Shown here: in pieces, positions 45,628-54,434 of the stretch
How positions within the stretch are numbered: the first letter of the stretch is position 1
How the letters are laid out: every line of letters starts with the position of its first letter
Source: Pseudomonas sp. PDM15
GTDB taxonomy: Bacteria > Pseudomonadota > Gammaproteobacteria > Pseudomonadales > Pseudomonadaceae
NCBI RefSeq assembly: GCF_014851565.1
Contig: NZ_JACVAA010000003.1
Location: 62,001-126,000, forward strand
Reading direction: 5' to 3'
DNA: 64,000 bases
The notes under the pieces: generated by a model
What the model was told of the DNA's origin: nothing
The model's database searches: none
Seen by the model: the letters and a program-made list of their open reading frames with translations, nothing else
Translations under genes and position numbers: made by a program

Positions 45628-48384
45628 ATGCAGGCAGTTGGGGAGGGGAGAGGGCCTCTAGTGGAGGTGGCTACATCGAAAACCTTCCATGGTTCACGGC
45701 GCCGGGATCTGGCGATCTGCTTGCTGCTTGGGCTCGCCTTTTTCCTGATCTACAACGCCAATCTGAGATCCATCGGTGGTGGCGATACCTATCCAGCGCG
45801 TTACCTTCCGCTTTCAATCTGGAAGCACCACAGTCTGACGCTTGACCCCATCGCACCGCTGGTCGCACAAGGCCGACCGGTTCCCACCGGGCAGGGCCAG
45901 TCGAGCGCCGCATTCTGGGTGATCAAGAGCCCTGAAGGCAGCATCGTCTCGCTCTATCCCGTCGTGACTCCCGTAGTGATTGCGCCACTATACCTGCCGG
46001 CGGTGGCCTGTCTCGACGTCAAGGGCTGGGACCCACAGCGAGTTGATCATGTCGCGCGGATCATGGAGAAGTTCTGTGCCTCGCTCTTGGCAACGCTCTC
46101 GGCGATGCTGCTTTACCTGCTGTTGCGTCGGCGTGGCCCGCCGGCTGTCGCGGCGCTGCTCACCGTCGCATATGCGTTGGGCACCACGACATGGGTTATC
46201 AGCAGTCAGGCCTTGTGGTTGCACGGGCTCGGCGGACTGCTGGTTGTCGCGCTGCTTTACCTGCTTACCGGGCCTTGCACGCTGCTTCGTGCGCTTTGGG
46301 CTGGCCTCTTCTGCGCGCTACTAGCCTGTAATCGACAGCCAGACGCAATCCTCGCGGCCGGCTTCGCGCTCTATGCAATCCGCTGGGCGGGGAGCCGTTT
46401 CCCGCTATTTCTTGTTTCGGCCTTAGTGCCGGTCGGGCTCTTACTGGCCTACAACCTCTTCGTGGTGGGGCACATCTTCGGTGGCTATGGTTTGATGCCG
46501 ACGCTGGACAGCAGAGTCGCGCAGTTCGGTGACGACGCACTCTTCGGCGCCGGTGTGATGCTGTTCAGCCCGGTCTACGGCCTTTTCGTCTTCTCGCCAT
46601 TCCTGCTGTTCGTGCCGCTCTTCCTGGCTTCGCTGCTGCGCGACCGGAATTCGCGCAGCTTCATTCTGGTGATTGGCGGCGCTCTACTGTTGCAGGTGCT
46701 CTTCTATGGCGCGACGCATTGGGTGCAGGGCCAGAGTTGGGGGCCTCGCTATCTCACCGAGTCGCTGCCGATCCTGGTATGGATGCTGGTGCCAGTCTTC
46801 GAGCGCTTACGCATAGCGGGCCGAGCGATGTTCATCTTTGCATGCATTGTCTCCGTGGCTATCCAGGCGATAGGGGCCTTCTGCTATACGGGCCAGGCCC
46901 TTGGGGCTGCGGTGGCTGCCAAGGGGGCGGTGGTGAACCGCGATACATGGAAGCAACTGGTCTGGGATATCGACAACCTGCCTTTTGTCGCTGAGCTGAG
47001 GCACGGGCGAGCCGCCCCTGATTTCGGCATGCTGCGGGGGAGTATCGATCTTGCCGAGGTGCGCGACGAGGGAGACGGCAGGCGTATGGTTGTCGCCGGA
47101 TGGTCGCTCATGGATGGCCGCACGCCCTCGGATGTCACGCTGATGGTGAATGGCCGCGTGGTCGCTGGCACTGATAGCTTCTTCGAGCGCTCTGACGTTG
47201 TGCGTGCGCTCGGTGAGCCTGCCCCCAGCGGTTGGCAGATGACATTTGCCGTAGATGCTCTGGCACCCGGAAAACATGTGGTGACAGCGCTCGTGCGCGC
47301 CAATCCCGGCGGCCAGCATCGCCTGTTGGGAGCTCGCGAATTCATCATCGAGAACATCGATGCGAATCTCGCGGGAGCAGCACGACGTGCGGCTGCGATT
47401 CTCGTCGAGCGCCAGGATCGCGCCGGCTTCTGGCTCAGCGAGTACTCCAAGACAACACGGTTCGTGCCGCAAGGGCAGGAGCTGAATCTATTTACTAACG
47501 CCGCCCTGATCGAGGCCATGGAGCCGGTGGCGCAGCAGAGCGGTTTCACCGGTCCGCTGGAGCGGGCGCGCCAGTTCCTCATGAATCAGATCGAGGACGA
47601 TGGCCTCGTGCGCTATCACGGTCGCCCGGACCTGCCGACGATGGGTGTGATGGGCTGCGTTATCACCCCAGACTCCGACGATACGGCGCTCGCATGGCGA
47701 ATCGCTCCGAGTGCCCGCCCGGAATTGCTGGCGCAGGCACTGTCCACGCTCAAGCAGTACCGCTCGCCGGACGGTCTCTATCAGACCTGGCTGGCGCCAA
47801 GGGCGCATTTCAGGTGCATCGACCCGGGCAAGGATCCGAACCCGCCCGATATTGGCATCCAATTGCACGTCTATCTGCTGTTGGTGCAGGAGGACCCGCC
47901 CGCAGCCCGTGCGCTGTGCACCGCACTGCAGAAGCGCTCAGCCGATGAATCGTTGTGGGTTTACTATCGCCTTGCGCCACCAGTCGTCCTGCTGCGTCTG
48001 AATCGGGTGAGCAAGGCGGGTTGCCCGCTGCAGCTGCCGGCGGCGCGGTTGCAGACCGCAGTCGCGGGCCAGGGTATCTGGATCGAGCTTCTGAACCATC
48101 TTGCGCACTTCGAGACAGGGGGTGAGCCTGCCGCAGGCCAGCTTGAAGCCGTAGAACTCTTACTGAACAGGCTTGCCACCAACAACTTCTCTGCGCTGAA
48201 GGGTGAGCCTCCGCTGCTCTACCACAACGATCTGAGCGCCTCCGTGAGCCGGTACTATTGGTCCGAGTCGTTTGGCTATGCGCTCTGGCTCAGACTCTAT
48301 TACGAGAGCGAGCGTGCACGATCTGCGGCTAAAGCGGTGGGCGGCGCCGCGCATGACTCCGAGAAGGACCGCGTCGGGCTATGA
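45628..48384 (+). CDS. Fusion: GT-C-like membrane protein - beta-sandwich - alpha/alpha-toroid with DSDDTA motif
   Basis: A 918-residue protein with three parts. Residues ~30-430 are polytopic, with the acidic-loop motif GGGDTYPARYLPLSIWKH early on, as in GT-C glycosyltransferase-like proteins that use polyprenyl-phosphate sugars. Residues ~468-575 are a beta-sandwich (VVAGWSLMDGRTPSDVTLMV). Residues ~580-905 are helical repeats like prenyltransferase/squalene-cyclase toroids, with TPDSDDTALAW holding D682-S-D684-D685-T-A, the class II terpene cyclase DxDDTA acid motif. A GTG at 45661 has a better ribosome-binding site than the ATG used here. It overlaps the UbiA-like gene by ATGA. Enzymatic role unproven. 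Confidence 0.75.
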   Translation: MQAVGEGRGPLVEVATSKTFHGSRRRDLAICLLLGLAFFLIYNANLRSIGGGDTYPARYLPLSIWKHHSLTLDPIAPLVAQGRPVPTGQGQSSAAFWVIKSPEGSIVSLYPVVTPVVIAPLYLPAVACLDVKGWDPQRVDHVARIMEKFCASLLATLSAMLLYLLLRRRGPPAVAALLTVAYALGTTTWVISSQALWLHGLGGLLVVALLYLLTGPCTLLRALWAGLFCALLACNRQPDAILAAGFALYAIRWAGSRFPLFLVSALVPVGLLLAYNLFVVGHIFGGYGLMPTLDSRVAQFGDDALFGAGVMLFSPVYGLFVFSPFLLFVPLFLASLLRDRNSRSFILVIGGALLLQVLFYGATHWVQGQSWGPRYLTESLPILVWMLVPVFERLRIAGRAMFIFACIVSVAIQAIGAFCYTGQALGAAVAAKGAVVNRDTWKQLVWDIDNLPFVAELRHGRAAPDFGMLRGSIDLAEVRDEGDGRRMVVAGWSLMDGRTPSDVTLMVNGRVVAGTDSFFERSDVVRALGEPAPSGWQMTFAVDALAPGKHVVTALVRANPGGQHRLLGAREFIIENIDANLAGAARRAAAILVERQDRAGFWLSEYSKTTRFVPQGQELNLFTNAALIEAMEPVAQQSGFTGPLERARQFLMNQIEDDGLVRYHGRPDLPTMGVMGCVITPDSDDTALAWRIAPSARPELLAQALSTLKQYRSPDGLYQTWLAPRAHFRCIDPGKDPNPPDIGIQLHVYLLLVQEDPPAARALCTALQKRSADESLWVYYRLAPPVVLLRLNRVSKAGCPLQLPAARLQTAVAGQGIWIELLNHLAHFETGGEPAAGQLEAVELLLNRLATNNFSALKGEPPLLYHNDLSASVSRYYWSESFGYALWLRLYYESERARSAAKAVGGAAHDSEKDRVGL

Positions 48385-49295
48385 GCAATATCGCCACCAC
48401 CAATCTTCGCTTTCAGTCGGTGCGGCAGTTGTTGCGGTTACTGTCCGCCATTCGCCTCGACGAAGTCTTGGTGTTGCAAGGTACTCCGCTGATAGGCGCG
48501 ATCCTGGCACTCGATAGCCTGACTGTCGCCGACTGCATCAGGGCTGTCGTGTTCGGTTTGGGGAGCCTGTGCCTGGTGGGGCACGTGTTCGTAATAAACG
48601 ATTGGGCCGGTATCGATGGCGACCTCAGGGACCCGCACCGCGCTACCCGAACATTCGCCGCGCAGGGCGTGAGCCGCAGCGCCGTCGGACTCCTTGCTGC
48701 GGCGCTGCTGGGCGTGACGCTGCTGTTGTTCGCGCTGCTGGGGGCGGCCTCGTTTGCCTTGGCGTTGGCCATCCTGGGGCTGAGCGCGCTCTATTCCGCG
48801 CCTATGATTCATATGAAGGGGCGCCCGGTTCTGAGCTCCGGTCTCCATCTCGTGGGGGGCACGCTGCATTTCCTGCTCGGTTACGCGACCTTTTCCACAA
48901 TCGATGCAGGCAGCATCGTCACCGGTTGCTTCTTCGGGTTGATCTTCGCTGCCGGCCATCTCATGCACGAGACCCGTGGCTACGAAGGCGACCGGCTCAA
49001 TGGCATCCGTACCAACGCGGTCGCTTTCGGTCGGATGAGCAGCTTCGTCGTGGGTATGATCTTGTTTACTGTGGCCTATGGGCTGCTGATCGCTCTTGCT
49101 GTGTCCGGCCAGCTGCCGCGCCTGCTCGTGTTTGCCGTCGTGCTCTATCCGGTGCATCTGTATGCGTCCTGGCGAGCCGTGCGCGCCGGCCTCAGTGTCG
49201 ACAGCCTTCTCACCTACCAGAAATGCTATAGAGTGCTCTACGCCCTCATCGGCGCCATGCTGGTCGGGTCGGTTCTATTTGATTGGGTGAGTTAG
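48381..49295 (+). CDS. UbiA-superfamily prenyltransferase-like membrane protein with altered Asp motifs
   Basis: A 304-residue protein with about eight to nine transmembrane helices. The first UbiA motif reads NDWAGIDGDLRDPHR instead of NDxxDxxxD, with Asp shifted. The second reads ETRGYEGDRLNGIRT, where family members usually have D-x-x-D-x-EGD, so two Asp are Glu and Gly. It starts in an ATGA overlap with the GT-C/toroid gene. UbiA proteins attach or cyclise polyprenyl groups; one branch makes polyprenyl-phosphate-ribose. The motif changes make activity uncertain. Confidence 0.85.
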   Translation: MSNIATTNLRFQSVRQLLRLLSAIRLDEVLVLQGTPLIGAILALDSLTVADCIRAVVFGLGSLCLVGHVFVINDWAGIDGDLRDPHRATRTFAAQGVSRSAVGLLAAALLGVTLLLFALLGAASFALALAILGLSALYSAPMIHMKGRPVLSSGLHLVGGTLHFLLGYATFSTIDAGSIVTGCFFGLIFAAGHLMHETRGYEGDRLNGIRTNAVAFGRMSSFVVGMILFTVAYGLLIALAVSGQLPRLLVFAVVLYPVHLYASWRAVRAGLSVDSLLTYQKCYRVLYALIGAMLVGSVLFDWVS

Positions 49296-49359
49296 CCTTT
49301 CGGCCTTTGGGCCCGTTGTGATTTCACTTTCATGTTCTTCTACATCACCCCATGAGCAC

Positions 49360-50331
49360 ATGCAGCGCACTCCCCCCAAGCTTGTCGTAGTGACTCCGGT
49401 CTTCGAAGACGCAGAGGCTTCTGCCCGCCTATTCGAAGAGCTGTCTGCGGCTTTCGGCCAGCAGGTATATGTGGTGGCAGTGGACGACGGTTCGGTGCGA
49501 CAGCCGGTCGACCTTGCGAAGCTGGATGCTGCCGGACTTTGCGGTACGGTCATTCGGCTGCGTCGTAATGTCGGCCACCAGCGCGCCATCGCGCTCGGCA
49601 TCAGTTATGTGGCGGAGCACATGGGCACCGCGCATGTCGTGGTCATGGATTCTGACGGAGAGGATCTGCCCGCATCTATTCCGGAGCTGCTCAATGCACT
49701 GGACTCGCCCGATGTGGATCTGGTCGTCGCCCAGCGCAAGGCCCGCGTCGAGACGCTGCGTTTCAAGGCTTTCTATTTCTTCTACAAGTGGCTGTTCAAG
49801 GTGCTGACCGGGCGCCAGATCAGCTTTGGCAATTTCATGGCACTCAAGCCGGCGGCCGTGAAGCGGCTCGCTGCCATGCAGGAGCTCTGGATCCACGTCG
49901 CCAGCTGCGTGCTGGGTTCACGCCTGCGGATTCGTACCTGTGCACTAAATCGCGGCCCGCGCTATGCCGGCCAGAGCAAGATGGATTTCGTGGGGCTCGT
50001 GTTGCACGGCTTTCGCGGTGTGATGGTCTTTGCCGAAGACGTGCTGGTGCGCGTCGGAATCGCCTCGGCGCTGATCGCCATGCTGGCATTGGTCGCAGGT
50101 CTGGCGACCGTCGTTCTCAAGGTGTCGGGATTCGCGACCCCGGGCTGGTTCTCGGTAGCGCTTGGCATCCTGGCGCTGATGTTCCTCCAGACAGGCTCCC
50201 TGGCGCTGATCAGCCTCATGCTCACCGGGGTCAGCAAGTCCGGGGCGCTTGCGCATATTACCTATGCACAGTTTATCGAATGCATCGAACACAGTGCCTT
50301 ATCGCAGGCACGCAAAGACGGCGACCAATGA
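49360..50331 (+). CDS. Family 2 glycosyltransferase, GtrB/DPM-like
   Basis: A 323-residue GT2 protein: VVVTPVFEDAEASARL at the start, VAVDDGS, and a metal site VVMDSDGEDLP. Two C-terminal transmembrane helices (ASALIAMLALVAGLATVVL and a second) are typical of GtrB-type polyprenyl-phosphate glycosyltransferases. It probably makes a polyprenyl-phosphate-linked sugar at the inner leaflet. The start is uncertain: the ATG at 49360 fits the conserved N-terminus but has no clear ribosome-binding site. It overlaps gtrA-like gene by ATGA. Confidence 0.87.
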   Translation: MQRTPPKLVVVTPVFEDAEASARLFEELSAAFGQQVYVVAVDDGSVRQPVDLAKLDAAGLCGTVIRLRRNVGHQRAIALGISYVAEHMGTAHVVVMDSDGEDLPASIPELLNALDSPDVDLVVAQRKARVETLRFKAFYFFYKWLFKVLTGRQISFGNFMALKPAAVKRLAAMQELWIHVASCVLGSRLRIRTCALNRGPRYAGQSKMDFVGLVLHGFRGVMVFAEDVLVRVGIASALIAMLALVAGLATVVLKVSGFATPGWFSVALGILALMFLQTGSLALISLMLTGVSKSGALAHITYAQFIECIEHSALSQARKDGDQ

Positions 50332-50723
50332 GCACAGAGTCACGTTCCGCCGAGGTTGGTCGTTTCGTCATAAACGGCCTGTTCGCCACCACAGTTCATT
50401 ACGCCGTCTTTAGCTTCAATCTGCGGGTGCTTGAGATGCCTTCGGCAGGCCTGGCCAATTTCTTGGCTGCGTGGTTCGGCATTGCAGCGTCCTTCATCGG
50501 CAGCCGCTATTTCGTTTTTCGCTGCGTGGGTGGGCCATTGGGGCAGCAGTCCGTGCGCTTTCTCACATCCTACGCTGCGATTGCTTGCCTGCACGGGCTT
50601 TTGCTCTATGCCTGGACCGATCAACTGCATCTGGACTACACCGTCGGCCTTATCATCCCTGCGATGATGCAGGCCGTGCTGAGCTACCTCGGTAATAGAC
50701 TATTGGTTTTCAAGGCAGCATGA
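50328..50723 (+). CDS. GtrA family membrane protein (lipid-linked sugar flippase type)
   Basis: A 131-residue GtrA/DPMS-like protein with four transmembrane helices (FVINGLFATTVHYAVF, AAWFGIAASFIGSRYFVF, and so on) and the family ending SYLGNRLLVFK. GtrA proteins are thought to flip polyprenyl-phosphate sugars made by a GtrB partner, here the gene just upstream (ATGA overlap). The acceptor-side enzyme would be a GT-C protein, such as the product at 45628. Confidence 0.9.
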   Translation: MSTESRSAEVGRFVINGLFATTVHYAVFSFNLRVLEMPSAGLANFLAAWFGIAASFIGSRYFVFRCVGGPLGQQSVRFLTSYAAIACLHGLLLYAWTDQLHLDYTVGLIIPAMMQAVLSYLGNRLLVFKAA

Positions 50724-51316
50724 AGAACGCACGATTCCTCGCCGCTTCCCTGGTTTTTCTGTCGCTCACTTGCCTGATCTACTGGATCCATGCCGCCTTC
50801 TTCAGGGTCGATGTGGTTTTCTACAGCGCACTCTTCGATGGTGTGCTTGCAGTTGTGATCGCCGGTCTCGCCATCTGGCGTTTGCATGTATTCGCCATCT
50901 TCGGCTCCTTCGAGAAGCTGCAGATGGTGCTCATCTGGCTGCTGACAGCCTATGGGCTAGCCATCTCGGTACCTACCGTGCTCGATCGGTCATTATCGTT
51001 CTACGTTCTCGAGAAGCTGCAGCAGCGCGGAGGTGGTATTCAGCAGAGCCGCTTCGCCGAAGTCTTCACGCAGGAGTATCTCAAGGAGCATCGGTTGGTC
51101 GACGTACGTCTAACCGAGCAGCTTCAGTCGGGCACGATCCGCATCGAGAACGGTTGTGTTCATCTGACGCCCATAGGTGACAGGCTGGCGAGTTTCAGCC
51201 GCTTCTTCCGTGCCCATCTGTTATCCAAGCAGAGACTCCTGCTCGACAGCTATGGCGACGATCTTGTCGATCCATTCCGGCACAGCAACACCGCTGTCGA
51301 CTACCTGTGTCGGTGA
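50720..51316 (+). CDS. Unknown membrane protein, last gene of the GtrB/GtrA operon
   Basis: A 198-residue protein coupled to the GtrA gene by an ATGA overlap. Three hydrophobic segments (FLAASLVFLSLTCLIYWI, LFDGVLAVVIAGLAIW, LQMVLIWLLTAYGLAISV) are followed by a soluble C-terminal part of ~110 residues with the order helix - LVDVRLTEQLQSGTIRIENGCVHLTPIGDRL, resembling a winged-helix unit. I do not recognise a family. The coupling implies a role in the same lipid-linked sugar process. Confidence 0.78.
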   Translation: MKNARFLAASLVFLSLTCLIYWIHAAFFRVDVVFYSALFDGVLAVVIAGLAIWRLHVFAIFGSFEKLQMVLIWLLTAYGLAISVPTVLDRSLSFYVLEKLQQRGGGIQQSRFAEVFTQEYLKEHRLVDVRLTEQLQSGTIRIENGCVHLTPIGDRLASFSRFFRAHLLSKQRLLLDSYGDDLVDPFRHSNTAVDYLCR

Positions 51317-51493
51317 GCCGAGCTGGGCGAATGATTGGTCAAGTCCGAAACCCGACGGGCTTGTCTCCTGTATGAGCGCAGGCTCTGAGGTAGTGGCTGG
51401 CAGTCGCCGGTCTTGTTGGGGCGGAACCAGCTGGAGCTTGGCGCAATGAACTGCAAGTAGGCGGCGCCGGCGGGATGTCTGCTGCCGAATCCG

Positions 51494-51934
51494 CTAGTCC
51501 AGCCAATTCACATCCGGAAACGTCGCGCGAAACTCTTCCGGCATCTGCACCACCTTGTTCTGCTGGTAGTCGAAGAACACGAAGCCGGACTTGGCCAGGG
51601 CGATCAGGGTGTCGTCCGCGGGGCGGGTGATGCGGAAGATGATGTCGCCGCCGTAGCGGTTGAAGTCCATCACGCCGACCTCGAACAGCAACTGGTCACG
51701 GGCGTGCGATTCGGCGCGGTACATGGTGGCCAGGTCGGTGACGATGATGCCGTGCTGCTGGTCTGCCTCGCGGATGCCGAAGTCGAACAGGAAGCGCGCA
51801 CGGGCCTCCGAGATCATCGAGATCATGGCGTCGTTGCCCAGGTGGTTGCTGGCATTGATGTCGGTACTGCGTACCGTCATGTGGGTGCTGTAGCAGAACT
51901 GCTGCTGGGAGAAATTGAGCTGGAGACGGGCCAT
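51494..51934 (-). CDS. 4HBT-type acyl-CoA thioesterase
   Basis: A 146-residue hot-dog thioesterase (YbgC/FadM-like) with TDINASNHLGNDAMISMISEARARFL. Asp in the first turn and the central helix fit the 4-hydroxybenzoyl-CoA thioesterase family. GC content and codon use are those of the core genome, so it marks the far side of the island. Substrate unknown. Confidence 0.88.
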   Translation of the reverse strand: MARLQLNFSQQQFCYSTHMTVRSTDINASNHLGNDAMISMISEARARFLFDFGIREADQQHGIIVTDLATMYRAESHARDQLLFEVGVMDFNRYGGDIIFRITRPADDTLIALAKSGFVFFDYQQNKVVQMPEEFRATFPDVNWLD

Positions 51935-52020
51935 GACTGCTGCCTGGTCGGAAATGGGGGCGACAGTCTAACCTCGGCGCTGCGGAACGAAATCATTGCC
52001 GTCATGAATGAGGGGAGCCC

Positions 52021-52743
52021 ATGGCGTTGAACATGACCCTGCAGGCCGGCCTGTGGGGCTGGCTGGCGGCCAGCAGCCTGTTGTTGGGCGTGGCGATCGG
52101 TTTGCTGTGCAAGCTGTCGCGCAAGGTGGTTGCGTCGATCATGGCCTATGGCAGCGGCGTGCTGATCGCCGCTATCTGCTTCGAACAGTTGCCCGATGCG
52201 CTGCGCCTGGGCGGGCATCTGGCGACCCTGGGTGGAATGTTCTGTGGAGGCGTGGTGTTCGTCCTTGCCAGCCGCTGGCTTGAGCGTCTGCAGGGTAGCG
52301 GGAAGGGCGCGCTGGTGGGGCTGCTGATCGCCGCTGGCGCCTTTCTCGATGGCATTCCCGAATCGCTGGGCCTCGGTCTGGGCCTGCTTGACGGCGGTCA
52401 GGTCAGCCTGGTGATGCTGGCGGCGATCTTTCTTTCCAACCTGCCGGAAGGCCTGGCCAGCGCCGCCAGCCTGCGCGACGAGGGGCGCAGCCGGGCCTGG
52501 GTGTTCGGCCTGTGGGGCGCGATCGTGCTGCTCTCGGGCCTGGCGGCCATGGCCGGGCCGGGGTTGTTCGCCGGCTTGCCGGATACCTGGCTGGCCTTCG
52601 TTCTCGGCTTCTCTGCCGGCGCCGTGCTGTGCATGCTGGTGGACAGCATGATTCCCGAGGCTTTCGCCGAGACCCACGCGTTGACCGGTTTGATCACCCT
52701 GAGCGGGTTCATGACCGCGCTGGCGCTGGACAAGGTGATCTGA
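52021..52743 (+). CDS. ZIP family metal transporter
   Basis: A 240-residue inner-membrane protein with about seven to eight helices. The paired metal-binding motifs of ZIP proteins are present as [10 protein letters not shown] and [13 protein letters not shown] proteins import zinc or other divalent metals. It precedes pyrF by 56 bases. Confidence 0.87.
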   Translation: MALNMTLQAGLWGWLAASSLLLGVAIGLLCKLSRKVVASIMAYGSGVLIAAICFEQLPDALRLGGHLATLGGMFCGGVVFVLASRWLERLQGSGKGALVGLLIAAGAFLDGIPESLGLGLGLLDGGQVSLVMLAAIFLSNLPEGLASAASLRDEGRSRAWVFGLWGAIVLLSGLAAMAGPGLFAGLPDTWLAFVLGFSAGAVLCMLVDSMIPEAFAETHALTGLITLSGFMTALALDKVI

Positions 52744-52799
52744 CCGCGGTGGGCGGCTTCCGCTACAATGCCGCGGTTTTCGATTCCTGCGAGCCCGCC

Positions 52800-53495
52800 A
52801 TGTCCTGCCAGACCCCGATCATCGTTGCCCTCGACTTCCCCTCCCGTGACGCCGCCATGGCCCTGGCCGAGCGGCTGGACCCGCAGCTGTGCCGGGTCAA
52901 GGTCGGCAAGGAGCTGTTCACCCGCAGCGGCCCTGCGGTGGTCGAGGCCCTGCAGGCCAAGGGTTTCGAGGTGTTCCTCGACCTGAAATTCCACGACATC
53001 CCCAACACCACGGCGATGGCGGTCAAGGCCGCGGCCGAGATGGGCGTATGGATGGTCAACGTGCACTGCTCCGGCGGCCTGCGCATGATGGCAGCCTGCC
53101 GCGAGGAGCTGGACAAGCTGGCCGGCGCCAAGCCGCTGCTGATCGGCGTGACCGTGCTGACCAGCATGGAGCAATCGGACCTGGCCGGCATCGGCCTGGA
53201 CGTGGCCCCCCAGGAGCAGGTGCTGCGCCTGGCCGCCTTGGCCGCCGAGGCGCGCCTGGATGGCCTGGTGTGCTCCGCCCAGGAAGCCCCGGCGCTGAAG
53301 ATCGCCCAGCCGTCCCTGCAGCTGGTCACTCCGGGTATTCGTCCGGCCGGCAGCGCTGCCGACGACCAGAAGCGCATCCTCACTCCGGCCAAGGCCATGG
53401 CTGCCGGCTCCGACTTCTTGGTAATCGGTCGACCGATCAGCCAGGCCGCCAATCCTGGTAAGGCCCTGGCGGACATCGTCGCCGAGCTGGGCTGA
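52800..53495 (+). CDS. pyrF: Orotidine-5'-phosphate decarboxylase
   Basis: A 231-residue TIM-barrel enzyme that converts OMP to UMP in pyrimidine synthesis. The catalytic motif [10 protein letters not shown] (D61, K63, D66) is intact, as are VNVHCSGG and VTPGIRP with the phosphate-binding GRPI near the end. The start is ATG at 52800 behind CGAG. Confidence 0.97.
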   Translation: MSCQTPIIVALDFPSRDAAMALAERLDPQLCRVKVGKELFTRSGPAVVEALQAKGFEVFLDLKFHDIPNTTAMAVKAAAEMGVWMVNVHCSGGLRMMAACREELDKLAGAKPLLIGVTVLTSMEQSDLAGIGLDVAPQEQVLRLAALAAEARLDGLVCSAQEAPALKIAQPSLQLVTPGIRPAGSAADDQKRILTPAKAMAAGSDFLVIGRPISQAANPGKALADIVAELG

Positions 53496-53642
53496 CCCGC
53501 TTTGCATCCAGAGGAGTGATAGAAGGTATGAGCCCTTCATCATTCCTTTGGATGATCCTGCACATCGCCCCCTGATAGTGCTGCTCGCCGTCGTCGGCGC
53601 TGGCTAGACTGCGCTCACTTCAACTCCTGCGAGGATGTAGAA
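53496..53642. other. Intergenic region pyrF-SDR
   Basis: No gene, tRNA or clear hairpin seen. The SDR ribosome-binding site (GCGAGGA) lies at its end. Confidence 0.5.
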
Positions 53643-54404
53643 ATGAGTATGACCTTCTCCGGCAAAGTAGCCCTGGTGACTGGCGGTGCCGCCGGCATCG
53701 GCCGCGCCACCGCCCAGGCCTTCGCGGCCGAGGGCCTGCAGGTGGTGGTGTCCGACGTCGACGTGAGCGGCGGCGAAGGCACCGTGCAGCTGATTCGCGA
53801 TGCCGGCGGCGAAGCGGTGTTCGTGCGTTGCGACGTGACCCGCGATGCCGAGGTCAAGGCGCTGATGGAGCAGGTGATCGCCAGTTTCGGTCGCCTCGAC
53901 TACGCCTTCAACAACGCCGGCATCGAGATCGAGAAGGGCAAGCTGGCCGACGGCGACGAGGCCGAGTTCGACGCCATCATGGGCGTCAACGTCAAGGGCG
54001 TGTGGCTGTGCATGAAGCACCAGCTGCCGCTGCTGCTGGCCCAGGGTGGCGGCGCCATCGTCAACACTGCCTCGGTCGCTGGCCTCGGCGCCGCGCCGAA
54101 GATGAGCATCTACGCCGCCTCCAAGCACGCGGTGATCGGCCTGACCAAGTCCGCCGCCGTCGAGTACGGCAAGAAGAAGATTCGCGTCAACGCGGTGTGC
54201 CCGGCGGTGATCGACACCGACATGTGGCGCCGTGCTGCCGAATCCGACCCGAAGAAGGCCGAGTTCGTCGCCGGCATGCACCCGGTCGGGCGCATCGGCA
54301 AGGTCGAGGAGATCGCCGCGGCGGTGCTTTACCTGTGCAGTGATGCGGCTGCCTTCACCACCGGCCACTCACTGGCCGTGGATGGCGGGGCTACCGCGAT
54401 CTGA
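53643..54404 (+). CDS. Short-chain dehydrogenase/reductase
   Basis: A 253-residue classical SDR. The NAD(P)-binding motif is TGGAAGIG (13-20). It has NNAG, catalytic Tyr157 and Lys161 (YAASK) and the C-terminal GHSLAVDGG. Asp in VVVSDVDV after strand 2 suggests NAD+ preference. Substrate unknown. Monocistronic, closed by the terminator at 54409. Confidence 0.93.
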   Translation: MSMTFSGKVALVTGGAAGIGRATAQAFAAEGLQVVVSDVDVSGGEGTVQLIRDAGGEAVFVRCDVTRDAEVKALMEQVIASFGRLDYAFNNAGIEIEKGKLADGDEAEFDAIMGVNVKGVWLCMKHQLPLLLAQGGGAIVNTASVAGLGAAPKMSIYAASKHAVIGLTKSAAVEYGKKKIRVNAVCPAVIDTDMWRRAAESDPKKAEFVAGMHPVGRIGKVEEIAAAVLYLCSDAAAFTTGHSLAVDGGATAI

Positions 54405-54408
54405 TGAG

Positions 54409-54434
54409 AAAGGGCGCCGCGAGGCGCCCTTTTT
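54409..54434 (+). terminator. SDR terminator
   Basis: Stem AGGGCGCC / GGCGCCCT with a GCGA loop and a T run. Confidence 0.9.
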
